This document shows positions 1-12,105 of a stretch of 64,000 nt of DNA, piece by piece. Location: the NCBI GenBank assembly GCA_005765155.1, contig VCCP01000005.1, forward strand, positions 4,030,001 through 4,094,000, in the 5' to 3' direction. This DNA comes from Zelopaecilomyces penicillatus (taxonomy: Eukaryota; Ascomycota; Sordariomycetes; Hypocreales; Pseudodiploosporaceae). Both the position numbers and the translations under genes were made by a program. The notes below the pieces were generated by a model. That model ran no database searches. It was given only the letters and a program-made list of their open reading frames with translations, and was not told the DNA's origin. The first letter of the stretch is position 1, and each line of letters begins with the position of its first letter.

Positions 1-1382
1 CGCCGGCGCATCTCTTCCACTAGCGGCTTTCTTGTTTTTTAGAGGCAGGGGGTTTGATGCCGACCTAGCCATCTTTTCACCACCTGCCTTTGGCTTGTCG
101 CTATCCACAGCATCTCCAGAAGTAAAGCCATCCTCTGCCTTCTGAATCTTGATCTTTGGCGCGGGCGGTACAGGTGGAGGAGGCTCCTTGGCTAGTTTGG
201 CCTGCAGACGACTGAGACACTTGCCTTTCCCGCGTTCTTCTTTCGGTAACAGTTTCTGCCACTCAGGTTCGTTTGCAGATAATCTCTGCTTGTCGTATTG
301 TCGGACAGCATTGTCGATAGCACTTTGACGCTCATCCTGGGTATCATAATCATAGTTCCATACGTCAAGCTCTTTCCAGTATGCTTTCTTCATAGACCAT
401 CTGTCCGCCTCTGTATTGAATTCTGCAACCTTCTTCAAGATGGGTTCGAATTCGCTTTGCTTCCCGCCCCATTTCTCACTCAAGCGGTCTATGCTCTGGT
501 CCCTGGCAGCCAACTCATGTATGAGGGTGACTCTCTGCTCCTTCGCACGGCTCATAGCCTGCTGCGAGGCAGAGAGAGTCGGGTTCGATAGAGGTGAGCG
601 TGATGCGCTAAGACCAGGGGATGTTGGGAGTGATCTGGGGTTCGCATTGTAATTCGAGAGAAGCTTCGCTTTCGGTTTTGGTGCAGCCTTCTTCGCATCA
701 GGCAATTTGCCAATCACGCGAGCTCTGTCACACAATTAGCACTACAACAATCAGAGTAGTGGCTAGAAAAACAAACCGTTCTCGTGCAGCATCATGCGCT
801 GCCAGTCCGTTCTGCAGGACTTCCCTATCAGAATCCAGACCAGAAGACGTGGAGCCTTTACTGGAGATGGAGGTTTTGGGCTTAGATTCAGGCTCGTTTT
901 GTGAATTCGCAGGCATTGTTGTTTTCTTCGGTTTTTCAAATAGAGAGGAGGCCTCGGGTATCCTCTCCGCTCTTCGGGACGATTCAAAAGGCTTCGTAAG
1001 GTATAGATCGTAAGGATGTGATTCGATAGGAGGAGAAATCCTATGTCTAGCTGAGCCGTAATGCAAAATCTATTGAGCATTGTGAGTAAACATGTGCGCG
1101 TGCGGCTTCAATGCTGCCCTAGGGGGTGGCACCCGGCAGCTGGCAGCTGTATTTACGCGAGGTAAATTGCGGGATAGGTGCAGATTCACACAGAGCAGAA
1201 CATACCGGACTCTTCCCCAGGTCCAACCGCATTTCCTCGCCATTACGGGCTGATCTGATCATCGCCTCAATTACGGAGCTGTTGAGTGTGAGTTGAAAGG
1301 CTTGCTGTGGTATAGCCGACTCCGAGCCGGAGCCGGAGCCAGCCAGCAGCAGGCCGTTCTCCGGCACCTTGAGCGAATTCAT
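1..1382 (-). CDS. ELL-like RNA polymerase II elongation factor (partial, 3' end cut by window edge)
   Basis: Minus-strand gene beginning at the ATG at 1382; it runs off the left edge. Exons are 1382-1206, 1069-777 and 724-1, with GTATGT and GTTTGT donors and phase-consistent joins. The first exon reads as an ELL N-terminal start (NGLLLAG, then QAFQLTLNSSVIEAMI and RLDLGKSP). The second continues LHYGS, then YDLYLTKPFESSRRAERIP. The third holds a charged region with AYWKELDVWNYDYDTQDERQ and EPEWQKLLPKEERGKGKCLSRL, a block I associate with fungal ELL homologues. ELL proteins act in the nucleus and suppress Pol II pausing. About 398 residues are visible; the C-terminus lies outside. The family call is from memory of the motif pattern, not an alignment, so it is likely rather than certain. 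Confidence 0.68.
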
Positions 1383-4300
1383 GATGATGACGAGCCAGTC
1401 GTATGCGGATGGGTGTATGCAGGTATATAAGGGTACACGGGAGAAGATGGTTGAGTCGGAAAATTTTCAGTCGGAGTGCAGGGCGGTCGATGAAGATGGT
1501 GTTGACGATGGGTGTCAGTGGCAGTGCCAAAGGTTGTTGTTGTTAAGGTTAACGTTTAGGGGAAGTTAAGCAGTAGGTTCGAAAGTGGCTGTCTTTGCTT
1601 TGCAGGACACACTGTCACATTGTCGAATAGAGGCTCGAGGCGTTGTTCGAGACGGGTGAAGAGGCACCTTGTCGACCAGCAAGCAGCCAGCCGGCAATCT
1701 GATCGACAGAAGAAGAACAAAGGCAAATCACCGCCAACCACTACCCAAAGGGCTAGCAATAAAACCAAGGCAAGGCCTAAGGGGGTATATAGTATTGCAG
1801 ACAATAGCCAGCTGCCACGGCAGACAATGGAAAACGAAAGGATCCCACACAATCGCGCTGGGAAAGCAGCTGGCAGGCAGCGAGAGAGTGTGGGGAGGAG
1901 AGGGAGTGGGTGAGAAGAGATGCAGCTCTCGCCGAGGACGACAAGCCTGCTCAGTGTGCCCAGAGCGAGAGGACGAGGAAGCCGGGGCGACCAGCCAGTT
2001 GGGGAGCGGAGTCAGTGGTGGACGGACACTGGGCGGATGAGAGGGTGGGTGGAGAGGGCTGGGGCGTGGGCGCAGCAGGCACTGGGAGACACTGAAAGAC
2101 GGCCAGCCAAACATGGCCCAGCGCAACAGGTTGTGTAAGGTACAGTTATACATTGGGTGTTCTAAGCCAAAGTGGTGGGTACCTGCTGTTGCTGGAGAGC
2201 ACCACACTCTTGCAGGTACGAGACACTGGAGTACAGCTGGAGTGGACTCCCAGCATACTGGGTCTCTGTACTTCGTACGACCGCCAACTTTGCACAAACT
2301 TACAGCGACAATGCTACCTCACAGCCCTTGTCTTGTTGAGCATGTCGAGGCTGGATGGCTGGTATCCGACCGACCGACCGACAACTGTCAGCCCGGCTCA
2401 GCTCAGCCCAGAGAGACTCGCCAGCAGCCCCCAAACCGGGCGGGCAGCGAGGCCCAGAGCCCAAAATATACAGGAACGTAGTAGGAATACTCCGGGCACA
2501 CAGTGACAGGAGTGAATGGGCAAGGCCTTCAGCGGGTGAGGGCATGCCGTATGGAAAACCTGCTGCGCTCTTGTACCCAAGTCTGCTCCAGACATGGGGA
2601 CGAGACACTCGGGTACCTTGGGCATTGTGCACCAAGAGGCTAAACTACCTAAGGTACCTACCTACCTTACTGATGAGTGTACGGATAACAAAGTTAGACT
2701 CCGTCAGTGGCACCTAGGACCATTACGGTACCACTCCAAATTGGGGCATAGCATTCCGTGCCTACCTCTTCATAAGTTACAGGTTACTTTACGAAGGCGG
2801 CCGTCCTCGTGCCTGGTGTTCTGGCACCAGAAGATGGGGGCGGGCCAGGGCAAAGACGGTGGGCTAGTTCCACTGGCCAAGGCGCGCTTCAGTGGTTGAT
2901 GGGCTCTGTGGCATTAGAAGCAGAAAAACCTCCACAGGTACCTACATTGGGTGTGGGTACCAGGCGGTACATGGGTTCTGTACCTGCACCAGCACGACGC
3001 CTGGTCTGTTGAGAACCATGAGAGGAACCCACCCCAAACTGTGCCACACGCAGTCATCAGTCATCAGTCATCAGTCAGCCAGCTCCATCAGTCCGCGGCA
3101 GTCTTGTGCACCACTCACCTCCCTAATGCCTGATTAAATAGGCTCGCCTTACACTGCCAAAGATCCCATCACCGCTTGTTCCCATACTCCCAACGATATC
3201 TCCGCATTTTCCCAGACTCGTTCTTCGTAATTATCCCCTTTCCTTTTCTGTTGTCGGTGGTCTTCCATTCACGCAATCAAGGGCTGGCATTGCAACCGGG
3301 ATTCACAACGAGGAATGTCACTTTATGCAGCGGGACCGGCTTTGCCCTCCCCCCTCCATCTTTCCTTCTCCTGTTCCTTCATTCAGGCACGCTAACGCAC
3401 AGGCCCCAGCTCTGGAATGGCCAGCGACGGGCGGGCTCTGACACGCTGTCCTGCCTGCACAAAGAGCGGATAACAGTACCTGCACCAAATAGTAACTATC
3501 TTGTATTAGCGGCTATGGAACCCGAACGTGGCCCTGCACATCTGAAGTGGCTTGGAGCAGTTACGGAAAAGTTTGGAATGGGGGCTTGCACACCCCTCTC
3601 ATCTACGAGAGAGACCGTAAAGTAGCCAACGTCTTGACGAAACAAACCACGGGTGCTGGGTGAGCCGCACACAGGGAAGATGCGATATACAAATCACAAG
3701 AGTAGACTCAAGGGTGCCGACCCAGCCAGGGCAATGAGATAACAACTGTCTGATCCGCCTCCTTCCACTACCAGTATCATAGGACCTACCTACTACTACC
3801 TAGGTATTGAAAGTCCATGGTTGTGGCAGGGACAAGGCATGCAGCCTGGTAGGGAAGTCGCAAGTCAGATCGGACTAGGCCTGGCACCCATACTCAAATG
3901 TGCCAACTGTACAAATGACAATTACTGGGCACCCCTGGACACCGTAACAACCACGGATCTGCGTGCAAGCTTCACCAATGTGTGGTTTTCTACTCCGTAC
4001 AGTCTCATCAATCAGTAGATAGCTCTGATGGAAACTAACGCAGGTTATGTGGTTCGTGGTAATAACCCATGCTTTGATTTGACTTCACGTCCACCTCGCC
4101 CATCGTGGCTGTCTGTTGGCTCGTTACCGGAAGGGGCGCTCGAGGGCGGCCACTATCTTGCTTGTCCCAACGCTCTTTGGCCAATTGCGCTTCGACTTGG
4201 CAAGCACCCAAGACGGAGGTGAGGAAGGCACACAAATTCACAACATTCATTGCCTTATCCGTAGTACGAGTAGGAGATGGCGGCTTTCTGACGTCGCTGA

Positions 4301-4938
4301 CATCACCAAGAAACGAAAGACTTCATGCAAACAACAATGCAATACTCACGTGTAGCATCTGGAGTTGTACAAACAGTTATAAAACAAATGGTTTTGCATG
4401 CATCGCCAACAGCTCCAGAGTTCTTGTTCAACATCATAGTGTATGCCTCTGACCTTGTACGTGCTGAGGTGGTGAGCTGTTTCGGCAAGGCCGTCAATGA
4501 ACTCTGGTAACACCAAACAAGGCCATCAGACGCCTCTGCTTCTTTTTTCATTTAACTCTTTCCTTCAAGTTGGACAGGCACCAAACCTGAATAACAGTTG
4601 TATTACCAACCGGATTGTCCCAGACTGCGAATTAACGGTTCTCTGCAATGTGGTGCAAGTGAACAATGGCGGCGACCTCGGCGATCGGGAGCACAGAAAC
4701 TTATCATGGGCGGTACAGAAAACAGGTGGTAAAATAACACGGCCAGGTACGAGTAATTAGGCGGTACCACCACTACAGCACAATCCAGCGACTCTCATGC
4801 TGTCGAGGTTCCAGTTACTTGCTGTTTTGTGCTAATGCATGTACTCGTACCTTTAGGGGGTGGACATCAAGTGGAGGGGGTGTGTGCGACAATCCCGTGC
4901 GCTTGGCCTCGCAGGGTCAGTCAGCTGTCGCTTCTTAA
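1383..4938. other. Intergenic region without a supportable gene
   Basis: About 3.5 kb upstream of the ELL-like gene. ORFs here are short, overlap on both strands and show no family motif or coherent splice chain. Contents include GGTACC/TACCTAGGTA-type motifs (for example 2653-2658 and 3797-3806) and a CAGTCAT heptamer repeat near 3051-3078. A minus-strand stretch at about 4035-4551 has two fairly protein-like ORFs and a GTGAGT donor near 4353, but I could not build a gene from them. Confidence 0.6.
3051..3078. repeat. CAGTCAT heptamer microsatellite
   Basis: Four near-perfect tandem copies of CAGTCAT, the last ending CAGTCAG. The repeat lies in gene-free DNA. Confidence 0.8.
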
Positions 4939-6119
4939 CTACCAACCCACGTTCTCATCGCCCACATCGTCGTCGCTTGGGATGGGCTTGGTGGGCTCGT
5001 CACCCGCCAAGATGATGCCATAAGCCCGAATCGCCGCCAGCCCGTCAGGGCCACAGTGCTGGGCCAGCTCATGTTGGTATACCAGTACTGGCTGATGCTC
5101 CCGTACAAACCGGATCGCCATGTGTGCCCACAGGGTTGTCCTTCAAGACTCAAGCCTGGAGGGTAACTCACGGGCACTCTGTTGCGCATCTACTACTTTG
5201 TTAGCCCAAGCTTGCTCGTCTCTGAAACATGTGTGTGCTCAAGCCAGCTTAATACTCAAGACTACGGCGAAGTAATTACGACAACTACCAACACGGTGCC
5301 TCAATTGCCTGGACCAGCCAACTCATGTCGACCCCAAACATTGGTGCTTAATATCAAAGCTGGAGTGATACCCACCTCGCCACCCTCCCTTGACCCAATC
5401 TGCGGCGGGACGAGCCACCGAAACTGCTCCACCTAGGCAGTAAGCTGTACTCTAATCAATTTTCCATTCAATTCAAACACGAGCATGGAGCACGATCCCA
5501 TAATAGCATTGCACACAAGCAGCATGCCTCACCACTTGTATTTATTACCTGATCTCCATCTTCTGCGTGTATGAATGAGGGGTTGCTAGATGCAGGGACG
5601 TGATGTCTTCGATTGCGGAAACAAGAGCCTGCCAGGTCGGTTGCGATTGAACGACATGTCACCACTAGCGGTGTTGGCACGCAGGTCATTGCCTCTCGGC
5701 CACCAAACGAGCCTGGAAGGTTGGACAGGCGATAGTGCCCAAAAAAAGGCTCACTACAGTTAATTGGACGTAAGAATAATGCAACATGATGATTGAAATT
5801 CCGAAATACTCAATGAAAGAGCTTTCACATATCGCCTGATATTTGTCGACATCACATAATAGCTGGCCGAAGGGTGCCGACATTAGGCAACTGGAGATCG
5901 ATGATGGAATCGTCAACAATCCCCTCCTGCTCGGTACTTTACTCATACTGTGAGATCTCATCCAAGACATTAGTGTCGACAGGAGGTCTCCTGCTCATTC
6001 CAGATTCATCTCGCGGCGCCGGCCACTCATCAGCACCAAAACAACCCCAGCAGCCGCCCCACGCCAGGGTCAGGCAGTGTCCGGGGGGGCTGGCAGTGCT
6101 CTGGAGCAAAACGACTCAT
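4939..6119 (-). CDS. Unrecognised six-exon gene, about 159 residues
   Basis: No single long ORF exists, but six minus-strand exons join with fully consistent phase: 6119-6063, 5926-5856, 5753-5681, 5628-5549, 5221-5172 and 5087-4939. The start has GCC before the ATG. The product begins MSRFAPEHCQPP, has a middle part with IEPFFGHYRLSNLPGSFGG and ALVSAIEDITSLHLATPHSY, and ends with an acidic tail GDEPTKPIPSDDDVGDENVGW-stop. Donors are GTGGGG, GTGATG, GTGCCA, GTAATA and GTGAGT; the first is weak, so exon 1 is the least certain. The last acceptor could instead lie upstream, which would add MAIRFVREHQP, but the phases then fail with the GTGAGT donor. The fourth intron is long (327 nt) and might hide another exon. 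I do not recognise the family: no signal peptide, membrane segment or known motif is visible. Confidence 0.48.
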
Positions 6120-9037
6120 GGCGCCTGGTCTAGCGAATGGGTGGTGTGTCGTGAGAGCCGTATGGTACATGTGTTATTGTCGAATGTAGCACATTATCCC
6201 TACCAGGATAGGCAGAGAGGCATGCTGGCAAGCCACTGTTGTCCTCTTCACGCTCTCTCGACAATGGTGTAAAATAGCCCGTTCGGCCCGGCAATTGACA
6301 GACAAGCCAGGTGCTTGTTGGTCAATCAATGATGTTGGTCAACTGGTGAAAGCATGCCAGCACAATGGGCCAAGACACGCCGCGAGACAATGCATTGACA
6401 GTGGGCGTGATCCACACCTTGGGCGACATGAACTGGGAACTCCCCAAGCTATACAGAGTACGTTGTACATATGTCAGATGCCCTACACCTACGTACTTCC
6501 AAGCAAAGGGACGAAGTATCCTATATACTGCGCTCATGTAGAAGGTAGACACTTGGTACATGTACGGTATGAGCCGCCCTGGTTGCGGGCAGGGCTGGCC
6601 GAGTTTGTGCAGCCGAGACCTGGCTAACTCCTAATAATTGCCATTGGATTGTGTGGGATGTGCTATCCGCCTTCTTTGTCCTCCGGGCCATCAATCCGCC
6701 AAGCGGCTGATTCAATCACTCACTATCACACTGCACGGCGGCTGTTTACCAACAACAGCGGAATAGGTTGGTAAATGTGACCTCGACGAATTTGTCAGAT
6801 GGCAAGCATTATGCGCATATACATGTTGTGTTCATACTATTGGTACATGGTTAGGAGCATTCATACCTCATGGAATACGCGCATCCAGCGCTTCGAGCGG
6901 TTCTCTATCTCCCGCCACGATAAGTGAGACATGGCAAGCAATTGGGATTATAGCTGGCAGCCTCTCGACTTTGTATTATTTCTATTCTGTGGGTATGTTG
7001 TTTATTTATTTGTTTATTTGTTTGTTTCTCGGCGACCTGCCCTGTCCATGTGTCGGATGCTGTATCAAGATGGAACATGTCAGTTAGTGAGGTAGGATCG
7101 GATGGCATGGCGTGGCCCAGCAGAGCATTGGCATGGCCCGTTTACGGGGACGGACGGGTCTGTAAGGCTCCTCAGGCAGACGGCCGGGCCCGCCGCCCGC
7201 TGCAGGCCTTGCAAATCTGGCATGGCGCGCTTCACCGGCGCGCCATTGGTGAGTTGAGCCAGTGCATGCCAAGCCCCAGCTTCAGCAGGACCAGTTCAGA
7301 GAGACGGATTGGATGGTTATGCATATGCCGCCACCTATTCATTCCCCAGGAACACCAGATTGATAATCCAAGCCCGGAGGTCGGGTGCGTAAGCTGCCTT
7401 GAAGGTTCGCACGTGGCTCATTCACCTTTTTGATGTATCGCCTTTACAAACTGTATTCGGATCCGCAACACGACAGACTGCTGCTGTCAACAAAGGTCAG
7501 GCAGAAACTGGGACGAAGTCACGTTTCCGGCTGTCCGAGGTACTAGCTCGATTAGCGGCATTGGGCCGGTGGTAGGGGTGGGTACCTAGTGGCGGTGGTG
7601 TACCTAGTAGGTACCTCTCAGTGCGCACAAGATAGGGTGCCGCATACAAACAGGTACCTAAGATACAGCAGATCAACCAGCACACAGAAACCGACAAAGG
7701 CCGGAAAGGAGGGTTGCGAAGTTTAACGGGGTGCCACCGGGCCCCCCTTTTGGGCTTAGCGTTGAAAGCTATTGAACCCTCTAACTTGCAGTACATATCT
7801 TCGCTGTGTCGCAGATGAAGACCTGAGGCAAGAGCAAGTCAGCTTGAATGGCTTGGCATAGCTGCAGACACTGAATCCTCATCAACTGAAAGACGAGCTG
7901 TTAGTAGCTCCAAAGTGTTTGTAGGCGTATTAATGAAAGCATCAGAAGAAAGAAAGGGGTTTTTATTTTTATTTATACGGAGGCAGCGACATGAATTTTC
8001 CTTTTCCTATGAGCAGGTGGTGCATTACAGGGTAGTGTATGAAGTGCCACTCAAGAGTGAGTGAATGGCCAAGCCAGTCAGCCAGCCAGGCATGGCCGAA
8101 AAGATGGTGGGGATGGAAGACCCGAAATGCGGCCACTACACTTGGTGGACTCATTTCGACTGTTTGGCAGCCAGCATAACGCTAATTACAATCCTGTAAC
8201 GGATGTTTTATTCTTCTTTCTTGCTTTCTTATTATCTGATGGGTCGTTTTATTTCGTACAATGCAGTGCCTCGGATCTTTGTGAGTGTCAGTGCTGTACA
8301 TACATCCATAGTACCTACCTAGGTACAATAGCTCGTTTTTTATTTTATTTGCTTTTCATTCCCTTTTTTTCTTGGTCCGTTCTTCGCGATTGCGCTAGCA
8401 AGTATTATGATGAGAATATGCGCAATGGATATTTTAGGTACCTGCAGATTATTTTTTCTTTCTCCACTACGATGGGCACGCTCGGTGAAGTAATAATAAC
8501 TGTCTTTTGCTGGCAGGGCATGTATATTTGTTTTTTCCTCGTTGGGATGGCCTGCCCGCCGCTACCCCCCCCTTCCTCAAGGGATGGGATACAGACGAGG
8601 GAGCCAAAAAAAAAAAATTGGCCATGCAGATTGCCACTGGCGGATAAAAAGTCCATGTTGTTGCTTGAAAGCACACACTTGCAATGGGCACGAATGGAAA
8701 CTGCGAAGCATAATGCGTACTACTGCACTTGCCTTGAGTAATACCTTCCAAGAAACATGCCTACTACATGCAATGGCATGGCTCTGGTCGTCGGTGCTGC
8801 TCGGCTTCTCTCCAGTCTGCACCTTCCCCAAAGTCGGTAATATGTGCCTCGATAGGCAGGAATTATAACGTTTCTCGGCCACCTTCTCTCCCTTTCTTGC
8901 GTATCCCCTGTCATTTCCGATAGACCACAAGCCACCCACCTACCCCATCCCCAATCCTCCCCCCCGCGCAACAAGCCTGTTGATGGGAATTGAATTACAT
9001 GGCCTGCATACTACCAATTGCTGCCAAAAAAGACATC

Positions 9038-9045
<8 letters not shown>

Positions 9046-9076
<31 letters not shown>
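9046..9076. repeat. Poly(T) tract, 31 nt
   Basis: Uninterrupted run of T in gene-free DNA. Confidence 0.9.
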
Positions 9077-9594
9077 CCAACTGGGCATTTCTTTTCTTTT
9101 CTATTCTTTTGCATTTAACCCCCCTTCCTTCCCCCCTGGCAAGGTCCTGAGAGGGGACAACCACCCTGTTTTCGACAGGGCTAGTAAAACTGTCTATCTG
9201 TTTCTTTAGCCTGTGTTTTTCTTTTTTTCTTTTTCTCTTGTTCGTCACCCCCAAGCCGGCCCGTTTTAACCAACCGGGTCCGGATTGGGAGGGTGGAAAA
9301 GGAATAGAGTCGGTTGTGAGACGGCCCGAGGTATAACTTATTTCCGGACATGGCAATTGGACAGGAAAGGCAAAGTCTCCCCAATTGCTGAAACCAGAGT
9401 CCTCAATTCCCCGCATATTATGTATCGAACAAATTCATCTGCTCTGGGCTCCCGCTCTGCATTTCAGATCTTGAGTCATCTGTCTCCTACATGTCGGGCA
9501 GTGTTGAGGTTGGACGCATAGGTTGCAGGCAAAGGGCCATTTCTCGGAGGACGCCGCGGGGAATTCTCGCTCCTTTCCCTTTTCGCAGGTGGGG

Positions 9595-9618
9595 CAGCAG
9601 CAGCAGCAGCAGCAGCAG
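9595..9618. repeat. (CAG)8 trinucleotide repeat
   Basis: Eight perfect CAG units, followed shortly by a GTAAGT at about 9636. It could encode polyglutamine on the plus strand, but no flanking coding exon was convincing. Confidence 0.85.
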
Positions 9619-12105
9619 GTTTGCCTTGCTGACAAAGTAAGTGAGGGGCCGCAAGCAGATCAGCCAACAAAGTGGCTAGGCTTGCCGAACACATCCCACG
9701 TTTCGCTAGTCCACAGTATTAGATCGCCTGTTTGCGAACTCTGGGTGGGCGATTGGAGCCTCTTGGCTGGCCCCAAAGATTTCTGACAGTCGGTTAGGAT
9801 TAAGATTGGCTCCACGCAGCGAAGTGCGGTACAATAACCTATTTCCGACGTTATCTTGCCGTCATATCTCCTACAAAAACAGTACCTCTTGTGTGCCTGG
9901 ATACCAGCAAGACAGAATATTATGGCGCCAGCTTAATTAGCCAGGATTTGGTCTGTGTTCCTGGCGTGCAACGTCGTGGGCAATCCTGATGACAGCCATC
10001 CTTACTCGTGCACCACACACGGCCACGACGACTGTCGGCTGTTCCTGTTTTCGAGAAGCGTCACCATCTTCGTCATCATTCACCCTCCCGACCTTCACGC
10101 ACCCCCCTCCCTCAAAAATGAGCCTGACCCTCCTTTCCCTCTCTCTGTGTCCTTGTACTTTTCGTTCAACGCTTGTACGGGGATAGGGTGAATGAAATGT
10201 CAGCCACCCACTTTGGATACAGCGCCACACCATATATGGCTTCCACCCGAATGGGCCATTTTCATATTTCGTTGGAGTCTGAAAGAATGGCCGGAGGATC
10301 CGTTCTTGTAATGGGGGGGAGTGGATGACTTCCTTCCCGTCCTTCCCCGAATAATCATATCTGCAATCCGTAGGGCGAAGGCTGCTGTCTTGTCATTTCA
10401 TACGCTGTAATTTTACTTTTTGTCGAAATTACCATTAGTGGCTCGAGTTCTCTTTTTGGAGGCTCTCAAAACCTAATCCGTTTCGCTACCAGCTTTAACA
10501 TCCTTGCGCGCGTTACTGCAAAGTAGCTGTAACAGGTTCGAATTTAAATTCCTCCTAGCTCGCGAGTATTATTATTACATACGCGCCACATGAAGCCTGT
10601 TGCTGTTTTCTTTTTGTTTTGTGTGCTTCGTACGTGACGTGCAATGGTCAACAAGGCAACCAGAGACACACACTGTGCCCCCCATCTTAATAACCTAGGT
10701 AGTGAGCTAACTGTCTTAACTCACGGCAATCAGAGAAGCACCCGAAACCTTTGCTCGCGATTGGTTTTTCAGATCGGCTTTCTTTCTTCCCCGTAATGTA
10801 GACACCACGCATTCTAACTTTTGGGGGAGGGGGGCTTGGCTTGGTTTGGGCTTGTCAGCAGCCCCGTTCGTTCCGGGTCTACCCACGTCCGAAACCCAAC
10901 GCCGTAATATCAAGGGAGAGAAGGGCTGCTGCTGCTGCATCTGACCTCAAAATGGAGCCTTATGATGAATGGAGAAAGCATTACCGACAAGATTACAACT
11001 TTGACACTCATACTCGAATACTCTTCGAAGAATATACCGTACTACTTATATCCTAATGAGAAATCATCGCTTAATGATATAGTATCCGTCTTTTCCATAC
11101 TTTCTGGCTGCTGCTCGTCATCCCCAAACCTGTGTTGATCTCATGTCTGTTTTGCGTCACTGGGTTTGGGGCTCTGTTTTTTTTTTTAGCCCCCATCCCC
11201 TGGGGTACTTTGTCAATTAGTACGCTGTTACACCAAAGTGTTGATCACTCGGATGCGGTTACTGTGTGTGTGTATATTGTGAGAAGATAACAGCACGAGA
11301 ACAAGAGAGAGAGGGAGAGAGAGGCAGCTGTCCAGGACCAGGCCAGGCATGTCTCACGCGGGCGTGCAACACCCACCAGAATAAGGCAACTCTAGGAGAA
11401 GCAGGCTGCAGAAAGGCAAAAAATGAACAACTAAAAAGGCCAAATAATAATAATAGGCTAATAGAGAGGGGGGTCCGAATAGTATGACAGCCGGGCAGGG
11501 CATCAGATGAGGCTCGTCTAATCTTGAGACATGCCCGAGAAGGCTGCGATCAAAAGGCATCCATCATCCCACCCGCAAGTTGGATGAGATTTTGTTGTTG
11601 TTGGGTGGCAAAGTTGGACTTTCGATAGAGGAAGCTTTACACTGTGACATGGATGAATACGGAATGGATGGACTGGACGGTAAAGAAAAGGAAGTAGGAG
11701 GGTTGCACATAACGTCACACACAGTTTGCGTGGTCCACTTGGGGATCAGCGCCTCCCGCCAGAGATCAAGATAAATAAGTCAGGCGAGCTTTCATGCTCA
11801 GCTCAGCCATGGCCTCGGGGGGTTTCTGTTCAAACATCCACATCGGGAGCTCGCTCACGAGGGTCTCTATTTCTCGTTTCCATTTTGTTAAAAAGTTATC
11901 TGAGCTCTTTTCCTATCTACCTACTAGGGTTTTGATGTGCTGGCTGTCCATTTCTCATATATATGCCCCCTTTCAGCAATCATGGCTCTCGTCAATATTG
12001 TTCGCAGTAATTCCATCCTTCCCCATACAAGTTTGGCTATTTTGAAGGGGAGGAGGAGGAGGAGGAGGGGGGGTATGTGGACCTGATTTCTCTCTCTACC
12101 CCCAT

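Larger units (their letters stand above)
6120..12105. other. Long intergenic region, no supportable gene
   Basis: Six kilobases between the unrecognised gene and dynein light chain. It holds a 31-nt T tract (9046-9076), an eight-copy CAG run (9595-9618), several TACCTAGGTA/GGTACC motifs (7581-7615, 7653-7658, 8316-8325, 10693-10700) and a GA-rich stretch near 11300. A plus ORF of 226 codons at 8061-8741 looks like chance: it includes homopolymer-encoded runs and no motif. Multi-exon genes as well hidden as the two neighbours cannot be excluded. Confidence 0.55.

Noticed and set aside
1728..2297. 189-codon minus-strand ORF upstream of the ELL-like gene
   Set aside because: It is low-complexity Pro/Ser/Leu-rich, opposite equally long plus-strand ORFs, with no motif.
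5121..5172. Alternative last join of the unrecognised gene that would include MAIRFVREHQP
   Set aside because: The stretch reads well, but it needs a phase-2 donor. The only consensus donor (GTGAGT at 5171) is phase 1, and the alternative would leave a 27-nt intron.
5947..5998. Alternative first exon of the unrecognised gene (MSRRPPVDTNVLDEIS)
   Set aside because: It would need a 22-nt intron, too short to be spliced.
8061..8741. 226-codon plus-strand ORF, the longest in the left gene-poor region
   Set aside because: It has homopolymer-encoded runs (KKK, PLPPPSS), odd composition, no motif and no splice context. It looks like chance.
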